64,000 bases of DNA from Lycocorax pyrrhopterus obiensis (lineage: Eukaryota; Chordata; Aves; Passeriformes; Paradisaeidae): contig JACSVZ010000007.1 of assembly GCA_014706295.1 (NCBI GenBank), positions 48,312,975-48,376,974 of the forward strand, given 5' to 3'. The notes beneath the pieces were generated by a model. That model was not told the DNA's origin. It did no database searches and saw only the letters and a list, made by a program, of their open reading frames with translations. Position numbers and translations under genes: made by a program. This document shows, in pieces, positions 54,401-62,004 of the stretch. The first letter of the stretch is position 1; the number at the start of each line of letters is the position of its first letter.

Positions 54401-57400
54401 CAGCAAGGCATGAACCTGAGACCTCAGCATGTGTTCCAGCCCCTTAGCTCAGGAGTGGCACCCTTAGGTGGTGGCAGTGTCAGGCTGTTCCTCTGCCCAA
54501 GGGTCACCAATGTGCAACATGTTATGAGTTGTTAGCACAGAATTGCAGTCTTCTAGTTTGGGGTCTTGTTTTTGCCAGAGCAGGGGGGTTCATCTCAAAG
54601 GTACTTGCTGCGTCTCTCACAGGCTCTAAAGCTCCCCAGACAGCCCATTCAGCACACAACATGTTAGTCATTGACTGATCTGGAGCCACAGTTGAAACAT
54701 AACAAGCTTAATAAAAATAAGGCTCTTCCTTTCCACCAAACCTTGTAATTTTTAGAGGATAAATCTTTAGACAACACGTTCTAGGCATTCACTGTTACTG
54801 GAAGCCTTGTCCCTTCCTATTCTGTGGTGCTGGTCATTATTAGGGCTGCAGCCTTGAGTCTTCAGCACTTCCTCAGTGACCTCAGCATTTCTAAACCAGT
54901 GAAAGTCCTGGTGACGATGGTTTCAAAGCCTGTTAAAATGATTCCCTGCTCTTCCTAGTTTTTGACTGGGCCTCCAGCTATTTAGCAAGGGGCCAAGGAA
55001 TTGACACAAGCACAGGATCTTCCAGTACATAGGTTGTACTAAGGAATGTAAGCAAGAAATATCCAGGAATCAGGAACCACTGAAGCAACCAGAGGGCAGA
55101 GAGATGGCGCGTGTTCAAGATTCTTCCTTTTTTGTTGTTTCTTAATGATAAAGACACTTATTTTTGGACTTTATGGAAGAAATGAGTGGAAGAGTAAAGT
55201 ACTTAGGTGATGTTTGGAAAAGTAGTAAGTTGTAGACGGGGGACAAAGTGTTAGAGGAGTGAGTCAGTAGAAGTGGGTCATTGCAGGAACTAGGGACAGG
55301 ACATGAAGTGAAACACATGGCACTGTTTGGACTGCACCTGCCACTTGCACATATGAATACACAAAACCACTGCTAGAAGTGTCAGACAAGTATGAAGGAA
55401 TTCTGCCTTCATTTATTTTGGCAATCCAAGATGTTTTGGTATCATGTTGTGGAAAGCCAAGATATTCTAATGGGAGAATATATAATCACCCTCATGTTTT
55501 AAAGAATGTGTGTACTCTACTTTTTGTTCTCCTTTTTGAGTGTGATACATACACTACATCTAGGTTAGCTGGAAAAGCTGAGATAGTTTTTAACAAAATT
55601 ATTTTGTTCCAGACCATAAATGATGATTCAGAAACACTGGACTACTGTAGAACTGGTTTCAACAACTTTCTAGAACTTTATTCTAGAAAAGATTCCAGTA
55701 TTGTCAAAATTACCAGTTTCAGTATCTTCAGAAAGAACTCATTGCTTTATTTTCAACTTCAAGTTGCTTTTTCAAAGCAACTTCAAAAATCAATTTACAT
55801 TAGATGTTTTTATAAAAATTATAATGGAAACAATATTTTTTAAATTATAAAAACAAACCCTTAAAGACATCTCAAAAATTCTCCAGGGGCATGAAAAGCA
55901 TTTCCCATACAGATCCAATATTCACAAAAATATCAATAAGCATGCCATGTGCAGGAAATTTTCAATGTAATAGAAGAAAAACAACTACATTTCAGGGAGT
56001 TTTGGCAAAGGCATTTAGAAACACAGCTCTGGACACTGAATATATCTGGACTATCAACTAGAAATCCAAACAACATGCCTTTAGGAACAGTTTTTCCTGA
56101 TTCAAAGTTACTTGGAGCCCAAGCACACAAAAAACTAATGATTCTGCTATTTCAAGAACTGGAGTGCTTTATTTCCATCCACCCTCTTGAACAGAAATGG
56201 GTTTGGGCATAAGTGAAAATGAAAACTGGGATATAGTCATTTAGGATCACAGTCCAAAATTAAACGGTCTTAAGACATGATCCTGCTATACACAGAAAAT
56301 GTGTATTTATATGAATGAATTTTCCAAGTGTGGATGTTTCTCACAATAGAACTGAGTGGTCTCTGGTCTCATGGGATAGTTTTTCTTATTTCCTGTTCCA
56401 GAAGTGTTCAGTTTAGAGGCAGAATCAGGTTTTCAGTGAGGTCCAGGGATATTTTGCTGAGCTGGCAAGGACGAGTCAATAAGCTCAATCCATGTTCAAC
56501 TCCAGAATCCTGCTGGCTTCAAGTTCTCCCCTCTAAACCCTTAGACCACACAACTTCCTTTTCATGTAAACCCCAGACCACAGAGCTTCCTACCACCTGC
56601 TAGCCAGTTAAGTTTCATGCCATATAGCAATTCAGTACAAAACAGTACATACATCTCTGTGTGCTCCTCTCACCTGTGCTTTTCCAAGGCTTGAAAGGCA
56701 GACAGCCAGTGTGAAAGCAGTCAGTATCCTGTAATGTACATAGAAAATAGGCTGAAAATCTTCTGATATCCAGGCTCATTACATAGAATTAAATACACAT
56801 GGACAAATTAATTTCTAGTGACACTTCAGTGTATTCCACAGTTTTGCTAACATGAATTTGGCCTCTGGAGAAGGAGTAATACAAGTGTGGACCAGATTCA
56901 GGTCTCAGAGTCAGTGACTCTGATGGTACTATGGTTTTATGCAACTGGGATTAAAACCAGACTGTACATGTCGATGGACTAATCTAATTTTTATGACACC
57001 CCAAGCAGCAGCTGTTAAATGAACAAGTGTGCAATATTCAATAAAGCGGTTTTGCCCCTCTCTGACACCTTTCTTTTGCAAAAATGAAAGCTTTTCTTGC
57101 ACACTGTGCACGTTTTACAGATGGGTAAACCAGAGCGAGGCCCTGCCTAAGCTCACAGTGCGACGTGTTGGCAGGGCTGCAGACACGTCACGCAGGAGGT
57201 CCTGAATCCAAGCCAATTGCTTCAACCGCTAAACCGCGTTTCATCCCCAGGAGACTCTATCTGAGATGAATCCATTTTCTTGGGGCCAGATTCTGTGCCT
57301 TTACTCAGTCTTGAGTAATACACTGCTCTGGAAGGAGACACGCTGTGCCAGGTCACCAGCTACTAGAAGCTGTTATCTTCAATGGAGCCTTCCTTAGGTG

Positions 57401-58866
57401 TATCATCTTTACATCTAGCAGTCCCTACTGAGTCTCTCCACTGCAGCTGAAAGAAGAGGATCCTTCACTGACAGAGCCCTACAGCTATTTTTGGAGCTCC
57501 TTACCCGGAGCATAAAAATTATGGTCAAGTAACCTCCCACCTCCAAATATTTACTAACAGATAGAAAACCATGAAAGCACAGTCAGAAATTATTTTTTTC
57601 TAAGTACTGTGGATTTCAGTGTTTTGCTGCTGCTTTATATAAAACTTCCCAGTACCATTAGACCCACACCTTGCTTATCTTGGATTATAATTCTGAATGG
57701 CAATTGGATACAATACATTCCCACAAAACCAGTACAGGAAGCAGCGGATATTTTAGGTAGCCTTAGTTCTGCTACCCATGTGAGCCGCCAACTTTCTCTC
57801 TTAGAGCTGTCTCTGATTTCCAGTGCAAACTGAGCTGCTGAGCAAGACCTACAAACGCATCAGACAAAACCACACACAATGACTGACACATTAGAACAAA
57901 TTTGTTTTAAATGAGGAGATGGAGACAAGCTCTGAAAATTAAACATAAACCCTAAAATGGTTGTTCATAATGCTGTGGAGACAGATTGTACTTGTTGGCA
58001 GCTTTTGAGTGACAAGGAAAGGCAAATTCTGCACAGAGTTTTCCTTAGAGTCCGATGTATAGCATTCAAACTACAATTTTATCCATCTAGGCTTGCACTT
58101 AATTTATTGATTCCTCAAACCTTTTTGAAGAGATTTTAAAGTGTGCTATAAAGATTGTTCTTTGCATATAGCAAGAACAGCACTGGGAGGGAATACAACA
58201 GGTTATAGAAGAAGGCTGACATACCCAGCAACTGGGCTATGCTGCACATTGCTGCAGGACAGTGCACAATAATGAAATCCCCTACAAAACAGTCAGACAA
58301 AACTCAAACATTTTTAGACAGTCTTTAGTTTCCATTGTTACAAGATGATATATGCTTTCCTCTTGGTGGGGGGGTGACCTTACTGCCTCATACAGTTCTG
58401 TCTGCACCCACGATCTCAATTTGCTCGTTACTTTAGATCTAAAATCCCCTCAAGAATTATTAACAGACGTGCAGCATAACCTATCAACACTATATGCAGC
58501 TGGTCACGGTAGCTTGCCCAGCAGACAAAATATTTTAAACTAGTAATTAACCTCTGCAATACTAACTAACTAACTTCAATCAATCACTGTAGCCAGTGGG
58601 ATCGTTGCTGCTGCAGTTCAGCACTCCTGCAGATGCGCAGAGTATAAGCACAGATCAAGAAGGAACTCGTCAGGGACAGCACAGCTTTAATAACAGGCAG
58701 ATCATCTTTCCCCACCTCTGACCATTGAGATCCCGTCTCTTTGCAAATGGCTTTAGCAAGTGGATTGGCATAATGTGTCCCCGCCACAGCTATTTTCCAC
58801 AAGTAGGTTTCCCGTCAGTAAGTAAAGAAGTTTCATGCATACCACTTACCTTCTTAATCCTTGCAT
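15269..58866 (-). CDS. FBLN5: Fibulin-5 gene, whole coding span (11 coding exons)
   Basis: Fibulin-5 (DANCE/EVEC) is a secreted matrix glycoprotein. It binds tropoelastin, LOXL1 and fibrillin microfibrils to assemble elastic fibres, and binds integrins through RGD. The coding segments are 58850-58866, 56674-56728, 54206-54257, 52822-53064, 27862-27984, 24966-25082, 23908-24027, 21027-21149, 20355-20481, 17306-17501 and 15269-15430. Each is bounded by AG and GT and they join in frame to 444 residues; human is 448. Layout: signal peptide about 1-23, cbEGF1 with RGD at 54-56 and a Pro/Tyr-rich insert, cbEGF2-6 at 123-326, fibulin C-terminal module at 327-444. Each cbEGF starts with the calcium-binding D-(I/V/M)-(D/N)-E-C motif. 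Near-identity to vertebrate fibulin-5 (as remembered, not searched) separates it from fibulin-3 and fibulin-4. There are no frameshifts or stops, so the gene looks functional. Confidence 0.97.
15431..17305 (-). other. FBLN5: FBLN5 intron 10 (1.9 kb)
   Basis: Phase-0 GT-AG intron. It holds a TTTG repeat (15748-15777) close to the exon 11 acceptor and a GC-richer stretch at about 16110-16380 with no recognisable coding content. Confidence 0.9.
15748..15777. repeat. (TTTG)n microsatellite
   Basis: About seven tandem TTTG units in FBLN5 intron 10, near the exon 11 acceptor. Confidence 0.95.
17306..17501 (-). CDS. FBLN5: FBLN5 exon 10: first part of fibulin C-terminal module (residues 326-391)
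   Basis: A 196-nt exon. It starts with [11 protein letters not shown] and includes [13 protein letters not shown] and the end E-F-Y-M-R, the best conserved part of the fibulin family C-terminus. In mammals the C-terminal module binds LOXL1. It ends in phase 0. Acceptor AATCAG, donor CGG|GTAAGT. Confidence 0.97.
18341..19270 (-). mobile_element. Ancient CR1 LINE with decayed reverse-transcriptase region
   Basis: Read on the plus strand it follows the reverse complement of a long CR1 copy of the type common in turtles and birds. Landmarks in order are agctgttcttcaca, gattgcttttctgac, tgaattttatctgccatttt, cagaacttcagtg, agcctttggaaatgcaaag, ataaagttgtgaggcaggat and gatgcaaggaattcactt. The 19.0-19.2 kb part corresponds to the reverse-transcriptase segment that normally reads A-F-D in the active region, but is broken by stops. 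An internal deletion is likely near 19.13-19.15 kb. It has the same orientation as FBLN5. High divergence suggests an old insertion. Confidence 0.75.
20127..20169. repeat. ATATC-type pentanucleotide repeat
   Basis: Imperfect array of atatc/atgtc units (atatcgtatcatatcatgtc and on) in intron 9. Confidence 0.85.
20355..20481 (-). CDS. FBLN5: FBLN5 exon 9: cbEGF6 (residues 284-326)
   Basis: A 127-nt exon starting D-I-N-E-C-E and ending in phase 2 inside an Asn codon. It holds N-F-T at 292-294, an N-glycosylation sequon equivalent to human N-H-T near residue 296. The domain lacks the usual final EGF loop and runs through R-C-E-E-P-Y-L into the C-terminal module, as in other fibulins. Acceptor TTTTAG, donor GAA|GTGAGT. 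Confidence 0.96.
20482..21026 (-). other. FBLN5: FBLN5 intron 8 (0.5 kb)
   Basis: Shortest intron of the gene, phase 1. I see nothing else in it. Confidence 0.9.
21027..21149 (-). CDS. FBLN5: FBLN5 exon 8: cbEGF5 (residues 243-283)
   Basis: A 123-nt phase 1-1 exon. It starts [12 protein letters not shown] and continues with [12 protein letters not shown]. Human has N-Q-P-G-T-Y-F at the same place. Acceptor CTGCAG, donor CAAG|GTAAGA. Confidence 0.97.
21150..23907 (-). other. FBLN5: FBLN5 intron 7 (2.8 kb)
   Basis: Phase-1 GT-AG intron. It includes a 13-base T run at 21516-21528. No repeat family or further exon was recognised. Confidence 0.9.
23908..24027 (-). CDS. FBLN5: FBLN5 exon 7: cbEGF4 (residues 203-242)
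   Basis: A 120-nt phase 1-1 exon. It starts D-V-N-E-C and includes C-V-N-T-Y-G-S-F and C-E-P-G-Y-E-L. All six cysteines are in place. Acceptor CCATAG, donor AGTG|GTAACT. Confidence 0.96.
24028..24965 (-). other. FBLN5: FBLN5 intron 6 (0.9 kb)
   Basis: Phase-1 GT-AG intron. I see nothing else in it. Confidence 0.9.
24966..25082 (-). CDS. FBLN5: FBLN5 exon 6: cbEGF3 (residues 164-202)
   Basis: A 117-nt phase 1-1 exon. It encodes [10 protein letters not shown] and C-A-N-V-P-G-S-Y, almost unchanged from human (N-D-D-G for N-E-D-G). The six cysteines of the EGF fold are present. Acceptor CCACAG, donor CAAG|GTATGA. Confidence 0.97.
25083..27861 (-). other. FBLN5: FBLN5 intron 5 (2.8 kb)
   Basis: Phase-1 GT-AG intron. 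Both strands carry short ORFs at 26.6-27.2 kb in a locally GC-richer segment, but none resembles a known protein. No repeat was recognised. Confidence 0.9.
27862..27984 (-). CDS. FBLN5: FBLN5 exon 5: cbEGF2 (residues 123-163)
   Basis: A 123-nt phase 1-1 exon encoding a calcium-binding EGF domain that starts D-V-D-E-C and includes [14 protein letters not shown]. It differs from human at only a few positions. The N...Y/F pattern for Asn hydroxylation and calcium binding is intact. Acceptor TTGCAG, donor TTAG|GTAAAA. Confidence 0.97.
28645..28663. repeat. Poly-T run (19)
   Basis: Nineteen T on the plus strand in intron 4, after a C-rich/T-rich segment. No retrotransposed body was recognised next to it. 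Confidence 0.9.
30411..30448. repeat. AT-rich TTATA/TTACA repeat
   Basis: Imperfect repeat of ttata and ttaca units in intron 4. Confidence 0.85.
33850..34440 (+). mobile_element. Ancient CR1 LINE fragment
   Basis: Follows CR1 ORF2 on the plus strand with heavy divergence. Landmarks are ggatctggttttggccc, ttgtgataaaatgcagagga, agacagacaaatgcaaggtc, gttacagataatcacttgaac and agagattcc-type words near 34.26 kb. Frame-broken and probably several internal deletions. It lies in FBLN5 intron 4, antisense to the gene. Confidence 0.65.
39345..39365. repeat. (GA)n repeat
   Basis: Short purine-only GA tract in intron 4. Confidence 0.85.
40388..40870 (-). mobile_element. CR1 LINE fragment
   Basis: On the plus strand it matches the reverse complement of the avian CR1 3' region. 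Landmarks are gtcatctggtcccagcctcc, caggctgctcagggcctt, gaatttctccaaggg, tgttccagtgtttgaccacc, gttcctgtccacaggcac, ctcaacctctccttgtatga and tgctgcatatccttcagtgt. The open frame at 40143-40637 overlaps it and is not a gene. Confidence 0.85.
43693..43707. repeat. Poly-A run (15)
   Basis: Fifteen A on the plus strand followed by gaaaattagaaaattag words in intron 4. No retroelement body was identified. Confidence 0.9.
47590..47790 (+). mobile_element. Possible avian endogenous retrovirus remnant
   Basis: Contains caataacctccaggtcctgg, ctactgcaaaaaatgaaccc and the perfect 7-bp inverted repeat gtcctgg-ctggaa-ccaggac. I recall this combination from passerine ERV-derived repeats. No LTR ends, primer site or coding frame is visible, so family and limits are uncertain. 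Confidence 0.35.
47986..48130 (-). mobile_element. Short CR1 LINE 3' end with octamer tail
   Basis: Starts with cacagaatcacagaatcac, the reverse complement of the CR1 tail, then ctgagaccatcgagtccaacc and ccatgtccaagtg. This is the extreme 3' end of an avian CR1, heavily 5'-truncated. It is the strongest single sign that the genome is avian. Confidence 0.8.
48690..48815 (+). mobile_element. MIR-type tRNA-derived SINE remnant
   Basis: Order of parts fits a tRNA-derived amniote SINE: a box-A-like tttgtggctaagccatcgga, then gggctctatcccagc (box-B-like), then the core end gacctgggcacctcctttc and ctctgtctcttaatttccc. The last part corresponds to the MIR words for gacctTGGGCAAGTcac and CTCAGTTTCCC. 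It is old and diverged. Confidence 0.55.
51978..52030. repeat. C9 run and T17 run
   Basis: A nine-base C run at 51978-51986 and, after a pyrimidine-rich gap, a seventeen-base T run at 52014-52030, in intron 4 about 0.8 kb from exon 4. Length calls in such runs are error-prone. Confidence 0.85.
52822..53064 (-). CDS. FBLN5: FBLN5 exon 4: cbEGF1 with RGD and Pro/Tyr-rich insert (residues 42-122)
   Basis: A 243-nt exon, phase 1 at both ends. It begins with D-I-D-E-C and carries R-G-D at 54-56 (bases 53021-53029), the site bound by alpha-v and other integrins in mammalian fibulin-5. Residues 70-106 are an insert rich in Pro and Tyr that interrupts the EGF fold, including a P-P-P-P run at 89-92. 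The domain closes with C-R-F-G-F and N-Q-C. Arg77, where human fibulin-5 is cut by a serine protease that releases the N-terminus, is kept at the same number (Y-R-S). The insert is where most of the four-residue length difference from human falls. Confidence 0.97.
53065..54205 (-). other. FBLN5: FBLN5 intron 3 (1.1 kb)
   Basis: Phase-1 GT-AG intron. It holds a short CA repeat and alternating purine-pyrimidine DNA at 54024-54085, close to the donor of exon 3. Confidence 0.9.
54024..54085. repeat. CA repeat with alternating purine-pyrimidine tract
   Basis: Short (AC)n run at 54024-54038 followed by tatatacacacat and gtatatacatgtatac words in intron 3. It begins about 120 bp from exon 3. Confidence 0.8.
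54206..54257 (-). CDS. FBLN5: FBLN5 exon 3 (mature N-terminus, residues 25-41)
   Basis: A 52-nt exon between an acceptor (TTTTAG) and a donor (TTAG|GTAGGA). It encodes [17 protein letters not shown], matching human [17 protein letters not shown] in all but a few positions. It ends after the first base of an Asp codon (phase 1), the phase kept by all following EGF exons. Confidence 0.95.
54258..56673 (-). other. FBLN5: FBLN5 intron 2 (2.4 kb)
   Basis: Phase-0 GT-AG intron. It holds a possible tRNA-derived SINE remnant at 54375-54475; the rest is AT-rich. ORFs inside it show no recognisable protein features. Confidence 0.85.
54375..54475 (-). mobile_element. Possible tRNA-derived SINE head
   Basis: Minus strand reads gagctaaggggctggaac, then gaggtctcaggttcatgcc. 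The second phrase resembles a pol III box B (GGTTCRANNCC). No SINE body or tail could be followed. Confidence 0.3.
56674..56728 (-). CDS. FBLN5: FBLN5 exon 2 (signal peptide core, residues 6-24)
   Basis: A 55-nt exon between an acceptor (TTACAG) and a donor (CAG|GTGAGA). It completes R6 and encodes a hydrophobic stretch ([11 protein letters not shown]) followed by S-S-L-G-K-A-Q. This is a typical signal peptide, with cleavage expected after A23 by analogy with human fibulin-5. It ends in phase 0. Confidence 0.9.
56729..58849 (-). other. FBLN5: FBLN5 intron 1 (2.1 kb)
   Basis: GT-AG intron splitting the Arg6 codon. It contains a SINE fragment at 57111-57245. I see nothing else I can name. Confidence 0.85.
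57111..57245 (-). mobile_element. MIR-type tRNA-derived SINE remnant
   Basis: On the minus strand: ggtttagcggttgaagca (box A-like), ggattcaggacctcctg (box B-like), gagcttaggcagggcctcgc, ggtttacccatctgtaaaac. The final phrase is the hallmark of MIR-like SINEs (cagtttccccatctgtaaaa). Several CpGs remain, which is unusual for an old repeat. Confidence 0.6.
58850..58866 (-). CDS. FBLN5: FBLN5 exon 1, coding part (start codon, residues 1-6)
   Basis: This 17-nt coding piece gives M-Q-G-L-R and two bases of R6. It ends at a strong donor (AG|GTAAGT). The start is chosen because it lines up with the human fibulin-5 start (M-P-G-I-K-R), the reading frame continues exactly into exon 2, and -3 is G. Another ATG lies in frame 25 codons upstream at 58939-58941 with no stop between, so the start is likely but not certain. 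The coding part is too short for ORF-based gene finders. Confidence 0.85.
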
Positions 58867-58973
58867 GTCCAAAACCGTTGGGGAAAGGTGGAAAAAACCC
58901 AGAGTCTGTGCTGATGAATAACTAGAAAGTTTTCCAAACATTACCCTCTGCTAGCACTTCAGTTCCTCTGTCA

Positions 58974-58979
58974 TTTATA
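58974..58979 (-). promoter_or_regulatory. FBLN5: Candidate FBLN5 TATA box (TATAAA)
   Basis: TATAAA on the minus strand, 108 bp upstream of the start codon. It would place transcription start near 58948 and give a 5' UTR of roughly 80 nt. The region is not a CpG island. I cannot exclude a start further upstream or a separate 5' non-coding exon. Confidence 0.4.
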
Positions 58980-59022
58980 GTCCAAAGAATGAAATGGCAA
59001 GTAATGGAGAAGATCGGGAGCC

Positions 59023-59040
59023 GTCTGTACCTCCTCAGAC
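59023..59040 (-). promoter_or_regulatory. Inverted pair of CAGAC (Smad-type) boxes upstream of FBLN5
   Basis: GTCTG at 59023-59027 and CAGAC at 59036-59040 form an inverted pair with an 8-bp gap, 44-61 bp upstream of the candidate TATA box. CAGAC is the Smad3/4-type element. FBLN5 is known to be induced by TGF-beta in mammals. The pair could be chance, since a 5-bp motif is common. Confidence 0.3.
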
Positions 59041-59974
59041 ACTGGAGAGAATACAGAGAAAGCACCTGGTTTTGCTTAGTTCTCTTCTGTAATTCAGCAT
59101 TAAACCAATTGGAGGAGGAATGTTAAAAATGAACACTTCATTTTCTAAGTATGTTAAACAATGCAAATGGGGGCCTCAGCCTGGGACAGCTGGTTTAGAT
59201 TACAAAGCTCACCAACTGGCTAGACTCCTCACAACAACCTCGAGGAGCCTGCCAGGATAAAACACTAACAGCTTGAAGGAAAGCCTCTCCCGCTGCAAAC
59301 TTCACAGTTAAATGTGCCTCAGAGCAGAGAGCACCGTTATTGGACAGAAACCCTTATCAAGGGACTGGAGAAGGGAAGGGATTGTTTTCCTTGCTCTGAG
59401 AACAAAAAAAAAGTCAGGCTTTTTTGGAGGCCCTCTAGCTGGTGTCCTGGACAATGAATATGCAACACTCGCTGCTCTGTGCCAATGGCATACTGATGAA
59501 AGGTCTGACCCTCTGGGAGGTGAATAACTCGAATTCATGACGATCACAGCTACAGGAAATATATTGCTTGGGGATTATTTGAAAACAGGAATAAACAAAT
59601 TAAACATTCAAAGGAAAACAAATGGCTTGTCTGCAAACACTCGCCCTTTTTAAACTGACCCCATGCTTAAGGGAGCAGTTTATGATATGAAATATTTCTT
59701 AGGAAAAGCATAACTTGCAGATCTCCAGTTATGACTGGAGAGGAAGGAAATAAAGTACTTTTTCAGGTGTTTTGCAACTCTGCCACAGGCAGAGCTTTTG
59801 TAGGTCAAGCAGAACATTTATGAGATGTGAAAGGTAAGCAGTCAGATGCAGCAAAAATTATAGTAGATCCAAAAGATGAACACTGAAATTAAACACAGAC
59901 ATGGACATTAAACAACTACTTTGAATTTCTGTTGGGTGTCCCATTTGAGAAAACCCTTTATTTCCAAGGAACCT

Positions 59975-60035
59975 GAAATTATTATCATACATCTCTGTGT
60001 AACAGATTGAGAAACAGAAGTACAGCTGATATAAC
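59975..60035 (-). mobile_element. MIR-type SINE tail fragment
   Basis: Plus strand reads attattatcatacatctctg, then taacagattgagaaacagaa. This corresponds to the reverse complement of the MIR phrase around ctcagtttccccatctgta. Short and diverged. Confidence 0.4.
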
Positions 60036-60050
60036 AGATATTAATAAAAC

Positions 60051-60162
60051 TAGCCCCTAAGCACTGACACCCAGCTTGAGATACAAAGACTGAGCTGCTT
60101 TAGGGGTGCTGAGCCCCCACAAGTTGTATTGGAGCCAATGGGAAGCTCAAGAGCTCTGTACC
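60051..60162. repeat. Possible ancient sauropsid repeat
   Basis: Contains ttaggggtgctgagccccca, then ttggagccaatgggaagctc. This phrase pair (gtgctgagcaccca ... aatgggagct) is one I recall as a dispersed old repeat in turtles and birds. The family name is not known to me with certainty. Confidence 0.35.
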
Positions 60163-60390
60163 TCATTAACTGGCTGTAATTGTCCAAATTACCTTTCAAA
60201 AATGACAGCACCAGAGGCTTCGGGCTATTGCTGACGGTTTGTCTCTCTGGCTTGCTTGCATCGCTTGCACTGCATGGAAAATTAAACGCTCACCTAGAAT
60301 TATTCAAACAGTGTCTATACATTCGCAGATAAACAAGAACCAATTTAATTATTTTAAATAAAGTTCCCAAAAGCCTAACAAATACTCGCA
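60163..60390. promoter_or_regulatory. Candidate conserved non-coding element upstream of FBLN5
   Basis: About 1.3 kb upstream of the FBLN5 start. It has low repeat content and several homeodomain-like cores (attaac, taattg, aaattac, aattatt) next to tgacagc and a tgcttgcatcgcttgcactg tract. This judgement rests on composition alone. Confidence 0.2.
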
Positions 60391-61809
60391 CAAGGGACTT
60401 CTGAAGAAGCTGCTGGGCATGGAAGGAGTTTTGCCATGGGTCAGAAAACAGGCAAGAGAGGATAGCAAGCAAAGACCAGGGAAATTTTCATTGTGGCAAA
60501 TGGTTAACAGTGAGTATTCACATTGCTCCATATCACCAGAGTTTCTCAAAACACTCAATAACCTGGAGAGCTAACAGACCTAAGAGCAGCAGTGCTTACT
60601 GTATGTTAGAAGTGTGAAAATCTACCGAAACAATGAGAAACAGCTTTACAGGAAAGCAAATGGTCTGTGCATCCAGCTGTGTGGATGAATAGCTTGCTTC
60701 ATCTGATGATACTTCACGTGCTAATCCACTGAATTTTTCTACAATCACATGGTTAAATCATTGCATGCATGCCAGAATCACTGTATGAGTGCAGCACCAG
60801 TCTGCTCCCAAATAATTCCCTCAGAGTCCTGATCCATCAGCCAACTGGCAGAGGTGCTCCAGCCCTGGAGACAGGAGGTGAATCCAAATCTCACCACCTA
60901 CAGGGCTCCTTTAAGAAGAAATACTGTACAAATGTTTTGATTTTTCCTGTCTCCATCTGACAGCTGGAGTGGATAAAAACCGGAGTATAAGAAGTGTACC
61001 AAACCACAACCTGGGCTGGTTTACAGCATGGTGACTGGTTTTTTTCCAAAATAAAAGGATTTGATGTTGTGGCTAAGTGGAATTTCTGCAGTACCTTTCT
61101 ATAACTACCATCAGTCACAAAACAATGAGATGCAGCCACAGCCTTCTCACAACTCCCTTTGGTATGAAGAGTTGCATAAAGGAGGGAATGTGTAGTGCAT
61201 AAACCCCCTTTTGTTCACCCTATAAAAATGGACAATTCAATGCATCTTTCAACACCCTGTGCTGACACCTTCAGCATCTATGCTTATGATGGTGGCTAAA
61301 CTTCATCTCTAGCAGTGCTCTCACTTCAGTAGTCTCAAATATCCCTCTGTGTTATAAAATCCATTACTTCATTTAGATTAGCTTGACATTTCCTTTGTCT
61401 TCATGAGGAGGTGTGGAACTGTCCCCAGTATAAAATGGGGCTCTGTTAAATAATTATGTTCTTCAAAGTTTGCTTTGTGCATAGCTAGGGTTGGAACTGT
61501 ATCTCCGATTAAGACTTGGATTTTGAAAATTATGTAATAGATAATCATAAGGGGGACATAAATAGTGTTGCATAACTTTACTCTCCTTGGATGAGACAGC
61601 TGCACATATAGAATTGAGCCATGCTCCTGCAGATAAAGCACAGCATTGGATGAACAGGAGCCCTCAGCACTGGAGAACATAATCTGACAGATTCTAAATG
61701 CTAAGAAAAAAGTAGTAAATAGGTCAGGGAACTTAAGAAGAGTTAATTACACTCAGCATCCCTGAACAGAAAATCTTCCTCACAGAAACAAGTCCTCATC
61801 CTCTAAGTT

Positions 61810-62004
61810 TTACATTTGATCTCCTTTTTTAACTCTGATACTGTTCTTACATTTTTCCAGAACCACATCAGTCAAACACTCTTCTTGGATATTCCCGTCA
61901 TTTTTTAAAGTTCGCCCATTCTGAACATCTTCAACAACATTGTCAGACTGTGAGAAGAGTCGAACCACACAAATCTGTATGGTGGTAGGTCTGTGAGCCC
62001 AAAG
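61810..62004 (-). other. Exon-like open frame of unknown origin
   Basis: An open minus-strand frame of 64 codons without an initial ATG. It has an acceptor-like CTCTTCTCACAG before 61947 and a donor-like AT|GTAAGA at 61851/61850, which would define a 97-nt exon. The peptide inside is acidic and hydrophilic (S-D-N-V-V-E-D-V-Q-N-G-R) with ordinary codon choice. I cannot match it to a protein. TRIP11, expected upstream of FBLN5, was considered but not shown. Confidence 0.2.

Noticed and set aside
55379..55843. 154-codon plus-strand open frame
   Set aside because: AT-rich, ends in a low-complexity tail and has no recognisable domain.
57111..57245. tRNA gene
   Set aside because: Only box-like words are present, with no cloverleaf fold or aminoacyl stem; it fits a tRNA-derived SINE.
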